Assembly (NCBI GenBank): GCA_963768025.1
Contig: CAVYGM010000026.1
Span: forward strand, 1 to 64,000
Reading direction: 5' to 3'
Source: CAVYGM01 sp963768025
Lineage (GTDB): Bacteria > Bacteroidota > Bacteroidia > Cytophagales > Spirosomataceae
Length of the DNA stretch: 64,000 bases
Below the pieces are notes generated by a model. The model searched no databases. It saw only the letters and a program-made list of their open reading frames with translations, and was not told where the DNA came from. Positions 29,230-39,131 of this stretch are shown piece after piece. Both the position numbers and the translations under genes were made by a program. The stretch's first letter is position 1; each line of letters opens with the position of its first letter.

Positions 29230-31104
29230 TTATTTTTTTAAAATTATTTTTTGGGTAGTTGTTCGTATTCCATCGGATAGGCGCAACAGGTACATCCCTT
29301 CCGGCAAATCCTCAATCGAAGTTTCCCTAGAGCCTTCCTCGGGATGTAAAGTTCTAATATTTATTCCTTGAATGGAAAATATTTCTATCTGTTTTACCAA
29401 ATTACTTTCCCAGCGGATAATTCCCCGGCTCGGATTAGGAAAAACCGCCAGATTTAGCGCTGGAAGTGGCTCTGAACCCGTTATAACTCCGGATGTTTTG
29501 CCACCAAAAAAAGGCCGGATCATCACGCTTCCCTGGAACTCAGTGTTCGTGGTCCATTCTTGGGAAAGGTTGGAGAAAAGCTGACTGGTACCTAGCCTCG
29601 AATTTCGATCGAAACCCACGGCCAGGGCGTCTTCACTTATCTGCAACCACCCGACGTAAAAGGTATCCGTGAGCGCAATCCCCGAATCAAATTGGTACTC
29701 GATGAACTCATTTCGATTGGCACCGTAGCGTACCGGAATGGATTTTTGGTACAGGATTCCATCCGGTTTTCCATTCCGGTTGCTCCATACTTGAGCCGTA
29801 AAGGCCTGCCCGCTGATGTCCTTACGGATGGGTACCAGTGCCAGTCGAATTCCCGCCAGGGTATCGGGTTTATTGAGAATATACCGGACCGCCGTTCGTC
29901 CCAGCCGTTGGTTCATCCGAATCCCAAACTCCGCACTCCCGTCGTCGTAGGCGTAGTAGTCCGACAGCTCGGCGTAGGCACTCAGCGTATCATTCCGGCG
30001 GAGATTCACCGAGGGGATGGTGGGGTTCTGGTCGTCAGTGGTGAGCAGGTCAAATTTATAGCGAAGCTTCATGGTGGTACCGGACCCTGGCCTGGTTAAC
30101 GGTCGGATACCCACACTCTTCTTTTGGGTTTGCCGGGCACCCACCAGCACGGATACTGGTTCCTGGTATCGTTGTATTTCCTGTTTGCGCACTTCATCAA
30201 AAATCGTGAAGGTGAAAGAGGTAAAATTGAAGTTGTTGAACAAGTTGACGATGTCGGTCCGAACAGAATCCGCGGTTTCGGCAGCAGGGTTGGCAAAGTA
30301 ATGCGTAAACGGCAGGGAGGTGTACCGCCGGAAAAGTGAGGTGAGCGGCTGCCGGACGGCAACGTCCTTGATAAACCGATCATTTAAGGAGCGGTTTTTA
30401 TTCAAATAGATGTAATCAATGTGCCAGGTGTCGTAGCCCCCCGATTGGCGGCCGGTAGCCCGAAACCTGAATTGGAAAGTACCATGCAGATACACGGGAT
30501 CTTTGATCGCAATGAACGTCTGCCGAAAGAGGCTATCAAACTCCGCCCCGGCTCCCTTCCAGGCCGCTACCCACTGCCCGGTTCTGGTCAGAAATTCCAA
30601 CCGGAGGGAATCGCCCAGGTCGGGGAGTTCACCCAGGCCTTTGGCCTGCCAATAAAAACTTAGGTACAGCGAATCGGCGGGGGATAGCCCCGCCAGATTG
30701 ATAGCCTGGGAGGTGAGGGTATCGGTTTCCCCCTGGGCCTGCTCATTCACAAAATTGTAGGGTACGCCCTGGGGATTCAACCCGTCGAAGGTGGCGACGT
30801 TCACGGAGGGATGCCGGGTGGCGAGGGTATTGTTGACATAAACCCCACTACCCGCTATCCACAACTGAGGAGAAGGCCGGAGGGAAGTGGTGGAAAAGTC
30901 ATCGAAAAAGGGGAGGGCTAAGGCTTGTACCCTGGCCGTTCCTGAAGTTTTTTCCAAAGAAGAGGTGGCAGGATAAGTACCCATGGGTACCAGTTCCAGC
31001 TGGGCCTTGATAGAATGCACCACCATCAAACAAAGACATAGGCTAGCCAGGATGCCCTTTTTCACGAGGGGAATCAAATCATAATTCTTGTGGTGGTTCT
31101 TCAT
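29230..31104 (-). CDS. Secreted protein with type A T9SS C-terminal sorting domain
   Basis: About 624 residues. A signal peptide near the N-terminus ends SIKAQ, followed by a large beta-rich ectodomain with FFDDFSTTSLRP and TWHIDYIYLN segments (jelly-roll-like). The final ~80 residues form a T9SS type A domain: LAVFPNPSRG, IEIFSIQG, LPEGMYLLRL, TTQKIILKK. The protein is thus predicted to cross the outer membrane through PorSS/T9SS and be surface-anchored or released. I chose the ATG at 31104 (MKNHHKNYD) so that the signal peptide is near the start; this overlaps the PASTA gene by 26 bp. The ectodomain function is unknown. Confidence 0.88.
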   Translation of the reverse strand: MKNHHKNYDLIPLVKKGILASLCLCLMVVHSIKAQLELVPMGTYPATSSLEKTSGTARVQALALPFFDDFSTTSLRPSPQLWIAGSGVYVNNTLATRHPSVNVATFDGLNPQGVPYNFVNEQAQGETDTLTSQAINLAGLSPADSLYLSFYWQAKGLGELPDLGDSLRLEFLTRTGQWVAAWKGAGAEFDSLFRQTFIAIKDPVYLHGTFQFRFRATGRQSGGYDTWHIDYIYLNKNRSLNDRFIKDVAVRQPLTSLFRRYTSLPFTHYFANPAAETADSVRTDIVNLFNNFNFTSFTFTIFDEVRKQEIQRYQEPVSVLVGARQTQKKSVGIRPLTRPGSGTTMKLRYKFDLLTTDDQNPTIPSVNLRRNDTLSAYAELSDYYAYDDGSAEFGIRMNQRLGRTAVRYILNKPDTLAGIRLALVPIRKDISGQAFTAQVWSNRNGKPDGILYQKSIPVRYGANRNEFIEYQFDSGIALTDTFYVGWLQISEDALAVGFDRNSRLGTSQLFSNLSQEWTTNTEFQGSVMIRPFFGGKTSGVITGSEPLPALNLAVFPNPSRGIIRWESNLVKQIEIFSIQGINIRTLHPEEGSRETSIEDLPEGMYLLRLSDGIRTTTQKIILKK

Positions 31105-31870
31105 TAGTCTCTTCAATCGCGCGTACAACCCATAGGTCAATTACGTCCCCAATGCGTGTTTTATTGCCTGACTCCGGGTTTTGTCGTATGACAGTTCCGG
31201 GTTCGGCATCTTCCTTATCTACGATCATAACCTGGCCTACTTTCAACCCGGCCCCCACAATCTGAAACTTGGCTTCTTCCAGGAGCATCCCCACCACCTC
31301 AGGCATAGGAAACGTGGTGTTTCCCAAGCCATCTCCCACCTCTAGGTCAATTTTTGAGCCCTTGGCGATGGGTTGGCCGGGAAGGATTTCTTCCCCACGG
31401 TACAGCTGTTTCAAAACCGCCCCCTGCGCCAAATCAGGTACATACCGAAGGTTTCCAAGTTCAAGCCCGGTGCTTTTTAGCAGCATTTGGGCACTACGTT
31501 GGGTCATGTCGGTCAGTTTGGGCATTTTTACCAGGGGGGCAGTTCGGTACACCACCGAAATATAAATTTTCCGTCCCTCCTTGACCTTTGAACCCGGTTG
31601 GGGGTATTGAGAGATTACGGTCAAGGGAGCCACATTGGGAACGAAGGTACAATCACTAACTTCATATCGTAAGTCGCGCTCGTCCAGAAAATCTTCCAGG
31701 TCCTGGGCGCTCATATTCCTAATGTCGGGTACCGTGATCGACTCTCCGTGATTGGTTCTGATGGGTAGGTATAAAAAGAAAAAACCCAGAAAAAAAATCG
31801 TAACCAATGAGAGAATTATTCCAATGTGAATGAAGAGATCATTTCGGGAGCTCGTACTTATTTTAGCCAT
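31079..31870 (-). CDS. PASTA domain membrane protein
   Basis: 263 residues: a short cytosolic N-terminus, one transmembrane helix (about 15-37), then three PASTA domains (about 46-110, 115-185, 188-255) with motifs such as VPDIRNMS, QYPQPGSKVKEGR and RQNPESGNKTRIGD. PASTA domains bind peptidoglycan or muropeptides in Ser/Thr kinases and PBPs. Here there is no kinase or transpeptidase domain, so it is a stand-alone envelope PASTA protein of the type common in Bacteroidota. First gene of the PASTA/T9SS/rhodanese run. Confidence 0.92.
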   Translation of the reverse strand: MAKISTSSRNDLFIHIGIILSLVTIFFLGFFFLYLPIRTNHGESITVPDIRNMSAQDLEDFLDERDLRYEVSDCTFVPNVAPLTVISQYPQPGSKVKEGRKIYISVVYRTAPLVKMPKLTDMTQRSAQMLLKSTGLELGNLRYVPDLAQGAVLKQLYRGEEILPGQPIAKGSKIDLEVGDGLGNTTFPMPEVVGMLLEEAKFQIVGAGLKVGQVMIVDKEDAEPGTVIRQNPESGNKTRIGDVIDLWVVRAIEETNEEPPQEL

Positions 31871-31945
31871 GGGCTTTTAGTAGCATTTCGTTTCTGAACG
31901 GTAAAAATAGGAGGAATATTTTACCCTACCAACAGTCGTCAGGGG

Positions 31946-32530
31946 TTAGCCTCCCATTATACGCTGGATGTATTTTCCCAATATATCAAATTCCAGGTTT
32001 ACTTCATCCCCTGCTTTCAACCCGTGGAAAGTAGTGTGCTCGTAGGTGTATGGAATGATGGTAACCCGAAAGGAGTCAGCTTTTGCGTCAAATACCGTCA
32101 GGCTGACGCCATTGATGCAGATAGAGCCTTTTTCTACCAGGATATTACCCCGGGAGGGATCAAATTCAAAATCATAGAGCCAGCTTCCGTCCCTTTCCTG
32201 CACACCGACACACCGCCCCGTTTGGTCCACGTGCCCCTGCACAATGTGCCCGTCAAACCGCCCATTGGCCAGCATGCAGCGCTCCAGATTTATTTTATCA
32301 CCGTCCTTTATTTTGCCCAAATTAGTTTTGAGCAAGGTTTCTTCCACGGCCGTAACCGTGTAGGTATCCCCCTCCACGGCCGTAACTGTGAGGCATACTC
32401 CGTTATGGCTAATGCTTTGATCTACCTTTAATTCAGGGGCCATAGCCGCCCGTAGCTGAAAAGTTACGTTGGTTCCTTCTGTATCGATCGAGACAACCTG
32501 TCCCATGCTTTCTACTATTCCTGTAAACAT
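31946..32530 (-). CDS. ribE: Riboflavin synthase, alpha subunit
   Basis: This enzyme dismutates two 6,7-dimethyl-8-ribityllumazine molecules to riboflavin. The 194-residue protein has two tandem lumazine-binding barrels. The first starts at the diagnostic MFTGIVE and contains SISHNGVCLTVTAVE; the second contains GHIVQGHVDQTG and GSICINGVSLTV. The C-terminal helix supports trimerisation. It is a single gene, divergent from the DUF1684 gene at 32654; no FMN riboswitch is evident in the 123-bp gap. The gene is also called ribC in some genomes. Confidence 0.95.
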   Translation of the reverse strand: MFTGIVESMGQVVSIDTEGTNVTFQLRAAMAPELKVDQSISHNGVCLTVTAVEGDTYTVTAVEETLLKTNLGKIKDGDKINLERCMLANGRFDGHIVQGHVDQTGRCVGVQERDGSWLYDFEFDPSRGNILVEKGSICINGVSLTVFDAKADSFRVTIIPYTYEHTTFHGLKAGDEVNLEFDILGKYIQRIMGG

Positions 32531-32653
32531 AGTTTTGGGTCAAAAAATAATGAATATGCTCTTTGCTTTCGAATTTCGTTGCGAAGCTATCCAAAGATTA
32601 TTTGCTATTCATAGCCTAACATCGGATTTTTGCCAAATTAACTTTGAAAGAGC

Positions 32654-33310
32654 ATGTTTAAAAATAAAATAATCAGATGGAGTACCTTGGCCATGATCAT
32701 GGCTATCTTGGCTTACTTTATTGTGGAAACCTTTCAGAGCCAGCCTACTGTGGAAAACGGTGCAGCGCTGGCAAAAATTCCGGACGAAACATTTGCGGCC
32801 AATTTGGAGGCAGAGCGTCAGCAAAAGGATGAGTTTTTTAGAACTTCCGGGGAATCTCCCATTGAGGATAAAAAGTTATTTACCGGATTGGTTTATTTTG
32901 AGCCTGATCAAGCCTACCGGGTTCTTGCCAAACTCACTCCCTATGATGGGGCGGAAAAGGAATTAAAAATAACCTACACGGATGGCACCGCGGAAAGCTA
33001 CGAACGGTATGCCTATGCCGATTTTGACATAAAAGGGGACCCGCAGCGCTTGCTGCTACTCAAAAACGAAGGTACTATTTCCGTATTATTCAAAGACAAA
33101 ACGTCGGGGGATTTAACCTACGGGGGAGGAAGGTACCTGGATATTCCCATCGGAGAAGTAAAAGGAAATACGCTCGTGCTTGATTTTAACAAAGCCTACA
33201 GCCCTTACTGTGCCTATGTACCTGACTACGCCTGTCCCTTGCCCCCAAAGGAGAATACCCTGGATGTAGCCGTGGAAGCAGGTGAGAAATATATAGAAGA
33301 AAAGCACTAA
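32654..33310 (+). CDS. DUF1684 domain-containing membrane-anchored protein
   Basis: 218 residues with an N-terminal hydrophobic anchor (about 8-26) instead of a cleavable signal, then a DUF1684 domain. Shared family motifs are FEPDQAYRVLAKL, TYGGGRYLDI, VLDFNKAYSPYCAY and CPLPPKEN, clearly paralogous to 23576-24187. The unknown reaction probably takes place in the periplasm. TAACTTTG at 32639-32646 matches the -7 box, but lies so close to the ATG that the leader would be nearly absent. Intact ORF, 66 bp before pheT. Confidence 0.88.
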   Translation: MFKNKIIRWSTLAMIMAILAYFIVETFQSQPTVENGAALAKIPDETFAANLEAERQQKDEFFRTSGESPIEDKKLFTGLVYFEPDQAYRVLAKLTPYDGAEKELKITYTDGTAESYERYAYADFDIKGDPQRLLLLKNEGTISVLFKDKTSGDLTYGGGRYLDIPIGEVKGNTLVLDFNKAYSPYCAYVPDYACPLPPKENTLDVAVEAGEKYIEEKH

Positions 33311-33376
33311 TTTTGAAGATTAGTTGCATAAATAACCTAACCATACGAGTCCATACAGACTACCTAAATTTAGTTC

Positions 33377-35792
33377 ATGAAGATTTCATACAAGTGGCTT
33401 AAAGAATTGGTGGAAATAACCGAAAGCCCGGAGGTAATTGGGGGACTCCTCACCGCCACGGGCCTGGAGGTAGAGGGGATTGAAGAGATTGAAGCAGTAA
33501 AAGGAGGCCTGAAAGGGGTAGTGATAGGGGAGGTACTGACCTGTACCAAACATCCTGATGCCGACAAACTAAGCCTAACCACGGTTGACATAGGGGGAGA
33601 TACCCCGCTCGCTATTGTGTGCGGGGCTCCCAATGTAGCCGCCGGTCAGAAGGTGGTGGTGGCTCCGGTGGGTACTACCCTGCATCCGACGGGGAGTGAT
33701 CAGCCGTTGGTGATGAAAAAGGCAAAAATAAGGGGGGAAGTTTCGGAAGGGATGATTTGTGCCGAGGATGAGTTGGGGCTGGGTACTTCCCACGCGGGTA
33801 TACTGGTTCTTGAAACTGACCTGCCCAATGGGACCCCGGCAGCGGCATTTTTTCAACTGGAAGCTGACTTCGTTTTCGAGATTGGCCTAACCCCCAACCG
33901 GGCCGATGCGGCGTCGCATTATGGGGTGGCGCGCGATCTCAAAGCGGTCTTAAATCGGGAGGTTCATCTCCCAGCGATTGACCATTTTGCCGTGGATGAT
34001 CAGAGTCTTCTGATCGAGGTAGCGGTCGAAAACTACGAAGCGGCTCCCCGGTATTGCGGCCTTACCCTCACGGGGCTCACGGTAGGGGAGTCGCCCGAAT
34101 GGCTGCGGCGACGGCTGGAAGACCATCGGAGTACGGCCTATCAACAATGTAGTGGATGTTACTAATTTCGTCTGCCACGAACTGGGGCAACCCATGCATG
34201 CCTTCGACGCTGCCAAGGTAGACGGAAATCGGGTGGTGGTCAAAACCCTGGCGGCGGGCTCTGTCTTTACCACGCTGGATGACCAGAACCGGGTGCTTGG
34301 GGACGATGATCTGATGATTTGTAACGCCACGGACCCCATGTGCATCGCCGGGGTATTCGGTGGCAAATGGTCGGGTGTTACCACTGCTACTACCGCCGTA
34401 TTTTTGGAATCGGCCTATTTCTCGCCCGGCTGGATTCGTAAAACCGCCCAACGGCATAGCTTGAAGACGGATGCCTCTTTCCGCTACGAGCGGGGTACCG
34501 ACCCAAACATGCCGTTGTACGCACTAAAAAGAGCCGCCCTACTCTTGAAAGAAGTGGCCGGGGCTGTCATATCTTCCGACGTTATTGATCTGTATCCTGA
34601 GCCCATTGGGGATTTTGAGGTACCGGTCAAGTACAAAAACGTGGATCGGTTGATTGGGAAAATCCTGGATCGTGGTCAAATAACCTCTATTCTAACCAGT
34701 TTGGACATTCGGGTACAGAACCAAACCGAAGAAGGGTTTTTGGCGGTGGTGCCACCCTATCGGGTGGATGTGCACCGCGAAGCGGACGTGATCGAGGAGA
34801 TTCTTCGCATTCATGGATTTGATCAGGTGGAGCTGTCACCCGCCATGAGGTCGGATTTTCTTTCTGATTTCCCCACCAATGATGCGGATAAGCTCCGTCT
34901 GCGGTGTTCGGAAACGCTGGCCGCCAACGGTTTTTTTGAAATTATTACCAATTCGCTCACCAAGCCGGCTGGTCAGGCCCTCCTGGCCGACGATCTGCTG
35001 GGAGAACCCGTGCCGATTTTGAATTACCTGAGTGAGGATTTGTCCGTGATGCGGCAAACCATGCTCTTTACCGGCCTGGAAACGCTCGCCTATAACGCCA
35101 ACCGGAAACAAACCGACCTCAAACTGTTTGAATTCGGTAAAACCTACCACAAACTTGCCGGAAAATACGTAGAAAAGGGGCATTTGAGCGTTTTCATGAT
35201 GGGTGATGTAAGTTCGGAGAGTTGGTTTGGGAAGTCGCGGGAATTAGCCTTTCATGACCTTGCCGCTGCGGTGCAGCAGGTACTTTCGGCCATGAAGGTA
35301 CCGGGATTAACCACCGAAAGCATCCAATCGGCTCCTTATCAATGGGGAGCGAAGTATCTGTTAAACAAGAAGGCACTGGTGAGCCTGGGTCAGTTGGACC
35401 CCGCCCTGACCCGAAAAGCAGGTATTAAGGGTACGGTGTGGTACGCTGACTTCGATTGGGATTACCTGCTGAAACAATACAGTTCGGTGGTCCAATTCCG
35501 GGAGGTAGCCCGTTTTCCGGAAGTACGCCGGGACTTGTCCCTGGTATTGGACAAGCAGGTGAGCTTTGACCAGTTGCAACAGGTGGCCTATCGCACAGAA
35601 AGGCAACTGTTGAAAGCGGTGAATGTGTTTGACGTTTTTGAAGGGGAGGCACTAGGAGGGAAAAAAGCCTACGCCCTGAGTTTTTTGATTCAGGATGCGA
35701 ATCAAACCCTCACCGACAAGGTGATAGACAAAGTAATGCAGCGGTTGATGTCCTCTTTTGAAAAAGAGTTTGGAGCAATAATTCGTAAATAA
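33377..35792 (+). CDS. pheT: Phenylalanine--tRNA ligase beta subunit, one frameshift
   Basis: PheT is the tRNA-binding and editing subunit of the alpha2beta2 Phe-tRNA synthetase. Reconstructed length is about 804 residues, as expected. It has the N-terminal MKISYKWL, an EMAP-type tRNA-binding domain (about 40-150, with HPDADKL), the B3/B4 editing domain (VVDVTNFVCHELGQPMHAFD), the B5 domain, and a C-terminal anticodon-binding FDX-ACB domain (about 710-804). An extra A at about 34122 shifts the frame; removing it restores RLEAIGVRPINNVVDV. The gene is essential, so the shift is very probably a sequence error. A coiled-coil gene follows after 9 bp. Confidence 0.95.
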
Positions 35793-35801
35793 TTCCAATT
35801 T

Positions 35802-36146
35802 ATGGCGGTTTATCCTATACACAATCTAAATGTAAAACTTAGCAATTTCAGAGAAAAGCTAAAACATTTGATTGCCATAAAAAACAAGCTCAAATGGGAT
35901 TTGATCAAGCTTGAGCGGGAAAACTCGGAGCTTCGGGCCAGGAACCGACAATTGGAAGATGAGGTAAAACAAATCCACAAAAAATACAGTTCAATACAAA
36001 AAGATTTTAATAAATCTAAAAATTTTGCTAAGATTGTCAGTAATAAGCTGACGCCCACAGACGGGTTAGCCGAACTGAAAGAATCAGTTGAACGATATAT
36101 TACAGAGATAGATAAGTGCATAGAAATGCTTGAGGACACCTTGTGA
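35802..36146 (+). CDS. Small coiled-coil protein upstream of zapA
   Basis: 114 residues, charged and strongly helical. A long heptad-patterned region (about 10-75, LKHLIAIKNKLKWDLIKLE, then SELRARNRQLEDEVKQI) is followed by a Lys/Asp/Ser segment and a second helix (about 88-114). No enzyme motif, no signal peptide and no membrane segment. I do not recognise a named family. It starts 9 bp after pheT, and its stop codon overlaps the zapA start (TGATG). This tight coupling and the ZapB-like build suggest a division-ring-associated partner of ZapA, but that is inference. Confidence 0.75.
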   Translation: MAVYPIHNLNVKLSNFREKLKHLIAIKNKLKWDLIKLERENSELRARNRQLEDEVKQIHKKYSSIQKDFNKSKNFAKIVSNKLTPTDGLAELKESVERYITEIDKCIEMLEDTL

Positions 36147-36442
36147 TGGAAAATAGCAGGCCCAAACCGTATGCAACCGTTTTTATCAAAATCCTTGATA
36201 AAGGCTTCAATATCAGTGTACCGGCGGAACAGGAATCATTATATCGAGATGGATACGAGGTTTTTATGCATAAAATAAAGTTACACGAAGGGAAAGGAAA
36301 TGGTCCCCTTGAAGCGATTGCCCTCACGTCGATTGACTGTCTGGTAGCGCTCCAACGGACTCAGGATCAGCTCGGTAAATTAATAGCTGCTCTCGAAGAC
36401 CGGGTGGATGATTTGGATGCCACGATCTCAGAGGCCTTGTGA
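36146..36442 (+). CDS. zapA: Cell division protein ZapA
   Basis: 98 residues with the ZapA fold: an N-terminal beta segment (YATVFIKILDKGFNISVPAEQE) and a long C-terminal dimerising coiled coil (LVALQRTQDQLGKLIAALEDRVDDLDATI). ZapA cross-links FtsZ filaments at mid-cell. The ATG at 36146 is preferred over the in-frame GTG at 36143, because it gives the usual TGATG coupling with the upstream gene. The family is short and weakly conserved, so the call rests on architecture and on the pheT-zapA-rny neighbourhood that is familiar in Bacteroidota. Confidence 0.85.
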   Translation: MENSRPKPYATVFIKILDKGFNISVPAEQESLYRDGYEVFMHKIKLHEGKGNGPLEAIALTSIDCLVALQRTQDQLGKLIAALEDRVDDLDATISEAL

Positions 36443-36550
36443 ATTTGGTAATTGTTATCTTTTTTTTCATCGTTTTAAATTGAAGTTCGGTCGTTAACCA
36501 GCCTGTTCGGTTTCAGTAATCGTAAACCACCAATTTAACAGGAATGAATT

Positions 36551-38117
36551 ATGCCAGACTTTTTAATGCTCCTCGTATCGGTTGTCATCGCGTTGGCAGC
36601 CGGAATATTTTTTGGAAAAATGATCTTTCAGAAGTCCTTCGACAAGAAAGAACAGGAAGCTCAGGAACGAGCCGCTGAAATCCTTCGGAATGCCGAAGTA
36701 AGCGCCGAAAATATCAAGAAAGATCGCATCCTCGAAGCCAAGGAAAAGTACCTTAGACTAAAAGAAGAGTTCGAAGAAGAAACCAGTAAGAAAAAGAATA
36801 TTCTTCAGACCAACGAACAGAAACTTAAACAGCGCGAACAGAGCATTTCCCAGATGCTGGAACAAAATAAGCGCCGGGAGAACGAACTGGAAAATCAAAA
36901 AACCACCCTGTCCCAGCATACCGAAGTGGCTATCAAGCGCCGCGAGGAAGCCGAAAAAATGCTGCAACAGCAGGTGAGCCAGTTGGAGAAAATCGCCAAC
37001 CTTACCGCTTCCGAAGCCCGCGACCAGTTGGTGGACGCCCTGAGAGCCGAAGCTGAGTCAAAAGCTGCTTCCCACATCAAGAGTGTCATGGAGGAGTCGC
37101 GATTGACGGCTACTAAGGAAGCCAAAAAGATCGTCATTGAGACCATCCAACGGACCGCGGCTGAACATGCCATCGAAAACTGCGTGTCGGTGTTCAACAT
37201 CGAAAACGATGATATTAAAGGAAAGATCATCGGTCGCGAAGGTCGGAACATCCGGGCCCTGGAAGCAGCCACCGGCGTTGAGATTATCGTGGATGATACC
37301 CCTGAGGCCATTGTTATTTCGGGGTTTGATCCGGTTCGGCGCGAGGTAGCCCGCTTATCCCTGCACCGTCTGGTTCAGGATGGGCGTATCCACCCGGCCC
37401 GAATAGAGGAGGTGGTAGCCAAAACCCGCAAAAACATCGAGGATGAAATCGTAGAAATCGGCGAGCGCACCGTCATTGACATGGGCGTACACGGCTTGCA
37501 TCCCGAACTGGTAAAGATGATTGGCCGGATGCGTTTCCGATCGTCCTACGGACAAAACCTGCTCCAGCATTCGCGTGAAGTGGCCAAGCTGTGTGCCACT
37601 ATGGCGGCTGAACTTGGGCTCAATGCCAAGCTTGCCAAGCGGGCCGGGCTTTTGCACGACATTGGAAAAGTATGGCACGAGGAATCCGAAATGCCCCACG
37701 CCTTGCTGGGCATGGAACTGGCCAAAAAATACAAGGAGCATCCCGAAGTATGCAACGCCATTGGCGCTCACCACGACGAAATAGAAAAGACGAGCATTAT
37801 TTCGCCGATCATTCAGGTGTGTGACGCCATATCAGGATCGAGGCCGGGTGCCCGCCGCGAGATGATGGAGTCGTACATCAAGCGCTTGCGCGATCTCGAA
37901 GACGTTAGCTACCTCCTTCGATGGCGTGGATAAATGCTACGCGATTCAGGCCGGCCGCGAGATTCGGGTGATCGTGGATGCGGAGAATGTTTCGGATGAA
38001 AAGGCAAATATGCTTTCGTTCGATATTTCCCAGAAGATTGAAAAAGAGATGCAATACCCCGGACAGATAAAAATCACCGTGATCCGGGAAATGCGAGCAG
38101 TAGCCTATGCCCGTTGA
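36551..38117 (+). CDS. rny: Ribonuclease Y, one frameshift
   Basis: RNase Y is a membrane-tethered endoribonuclease that initiates mRNA decay. The reconstructed protein has about 521 residues: one N-terminal membrane helix (about 3-22), a long coiled coil (about 28-190), a KH RNA-binding domain (about 205-270, with GKIIGREGRNIRALE) and an HD domain (about 330-430) with HSREVAK, LLHDIGK and AHHDE. An extra T at 37906 shifts the frame; without it GTA GCT reads on into ATSFDGVDKCYAIQAGREIRV, the normal C-terminus. This is a GTT/GTA allele merge by appearance. Confidence 0.95.
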
Positions 38118-38138
38118 TACCGGTGCAAAAGATCAATG

Positions 38139-38171
38139 AAACCTATGCCTTCCGATAAAGGGCATAGGTTT
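38139..38171 (+). terminator. Rho-independent terminator after rny
   Basis: An 11-bp stem (38139-38149 with 38161-38171), an 11-base loop and a T-run, starting 22 bp after the rny stop. It closes the pheT/zapA/rny cluster. Confidence 0.9.
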
Positions 38172-38204
38172 TTTATTTCTTGTGTTGATGAATAATTGCC
38201 GGGG

Positions 38205-38236
38205 ATTGAAGGTACACGCCTTGTACCTTACCTTTA
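38205..38236 (+). promoter_or_regulatory. Putative promoter of the SDR gene
   Basis: ATTG at 38205-38208, 20 bases, then TACCTTTA at 38229-38236 (7/8 of TAnnTTTG), 23 bp before the ATG at 38259 and just after the rny terminator. Confidence 0.4.
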
Positions 38237-38258
38237 CATCCTGATCCAACCAACTGTA

Positions 38259-39065
38259 ATGTCAATCAATTCCCACGTCATACTTGTAACAGGAGCCTCA
38301 TCGGGTATCGGCAAGTGTACAGCCGAGCATCTGTGTGAAATCGGGTATCGGGTATTTGGAGCAAGTAGGAGCCAGCCGGAAGGTGTTTCCTTTGAGTGGA
38401 TCTGCATGGATATCACCAGTGAAAGTTCGGTTCAGGAAGGTATCGAGAAAATAATTTCCATCGCCGGGCGGATTGACGTGTTGATCAATAACGCCGGCCT
38501 TGGGATCGTTGGCCCCATCGAAGAAACTACGGACGAGCTTATTTGCAAAGTTTTCAATACCAATGTCATGGGGGTATTGAGGGTCTGCCGTACCCTTATT
38601 CCCCAATTCAGGCGGCAGGGTTCGGGAAAAATTGTCAATATCAGTTCCCTTGCCGCCGACATGGGGTTACCGTATCGGGGAATATACTGCGCCACCAAGG
38701 CGTCAATCAAGGTCCTGACCGAATCCCTGAGTATGGAACTCATGGAGTTTGACATAAAAGTGTGCAGTATATTACCGGGCGATATAGCCACCAGCATCAA
38801 CCAAAATCGACTGATTGCGCAGCCCCAATCCAATTCCGTGTACTCCAAGACCTTTGCCAGAATCCACCGGCAAATCAATAATGAGGTGCATCAGGGTGCC
38901 CAGCCGATCGTGGTAGCCAGAGTTGTGGCCGCCATTATCACCAAATCAAAACCCCGGCTTCACTATACCGTGGGGACTGTTATGCAAAAATCCGCTCACT
39001 GGTTACGGATCGTCCTACCCCAGCGTATGTTTGAACGCCTGCTAATGAAGTTTTATGGTCTGTAA
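38259..39065 (+). CDS. Short-chain dehydrogenase/reductase
   Basis: 268 residues, classical SDR: NAD(P)-binding TGASSGIG near residue 11, NNAG near 84, catalytic Ser in VNISSLAAD, and the YCATK Tyr/Lys pair near 150. A C-terminal extension (HWLRIVLPQRMFERLLMKFYGL) is amphipathic and may contact membrane or substrate. The substrate cannot be read from sequence. The ATG at 38259 gives the normal short N-terminus before the first beta strand; an upstream ATG in the same frame adds a non-homologous tail. Confidence 0.92.
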   Translation: MSINSHVILVTGASSGIGKCTAEHLCEIGYRVFGASRSQPEGVSFEWICMDITSESSVQEGIEKIISIAGRIDVLINNAGLGIVGPIEETTDELICKVFNTNVMGVLRVCRTLIPQFRRQGSGKIVNISSLAADMGLPYRGIYCATKASIKVLTESLSMELMEFDIKVCSILPGDIATSINQNRLIAQPQSNSVYSKTFARIHRQINNEVHQGAQPIVVARVVAAIITKSKPRLHYTVGTVMQKSAHWLRIVLPQRMFERLLMKFYGL

Positions 39066-39076
39066 AAACAAACCAT

Positions 39077-39111
39077 TTTGCACACAGGCTTGTTAGGCAT
39101 AGGTATATTTT
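39077..39111 (+). promoter_or_regulatory. Putative promoter of the ChlI-like ATPase gene
   Basis: TTTG at 39077-39080, 23 bases, TATATTTT at 39104-39111 (7/8 match), 20 bp before the ATG at 39132. Confidence 0.45.
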
Positions 39112-39131
39112 CTTCCTTTTACCAAATTTCC

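Noticed and set aside
34108..37933. Programmed frameshifting in pheT and rny.
   Set aside because: No slippery heptamer followed by a structure at 34122 or 37906, and the downstream frames simply continue the normal proteins; a single inserted base explains both.
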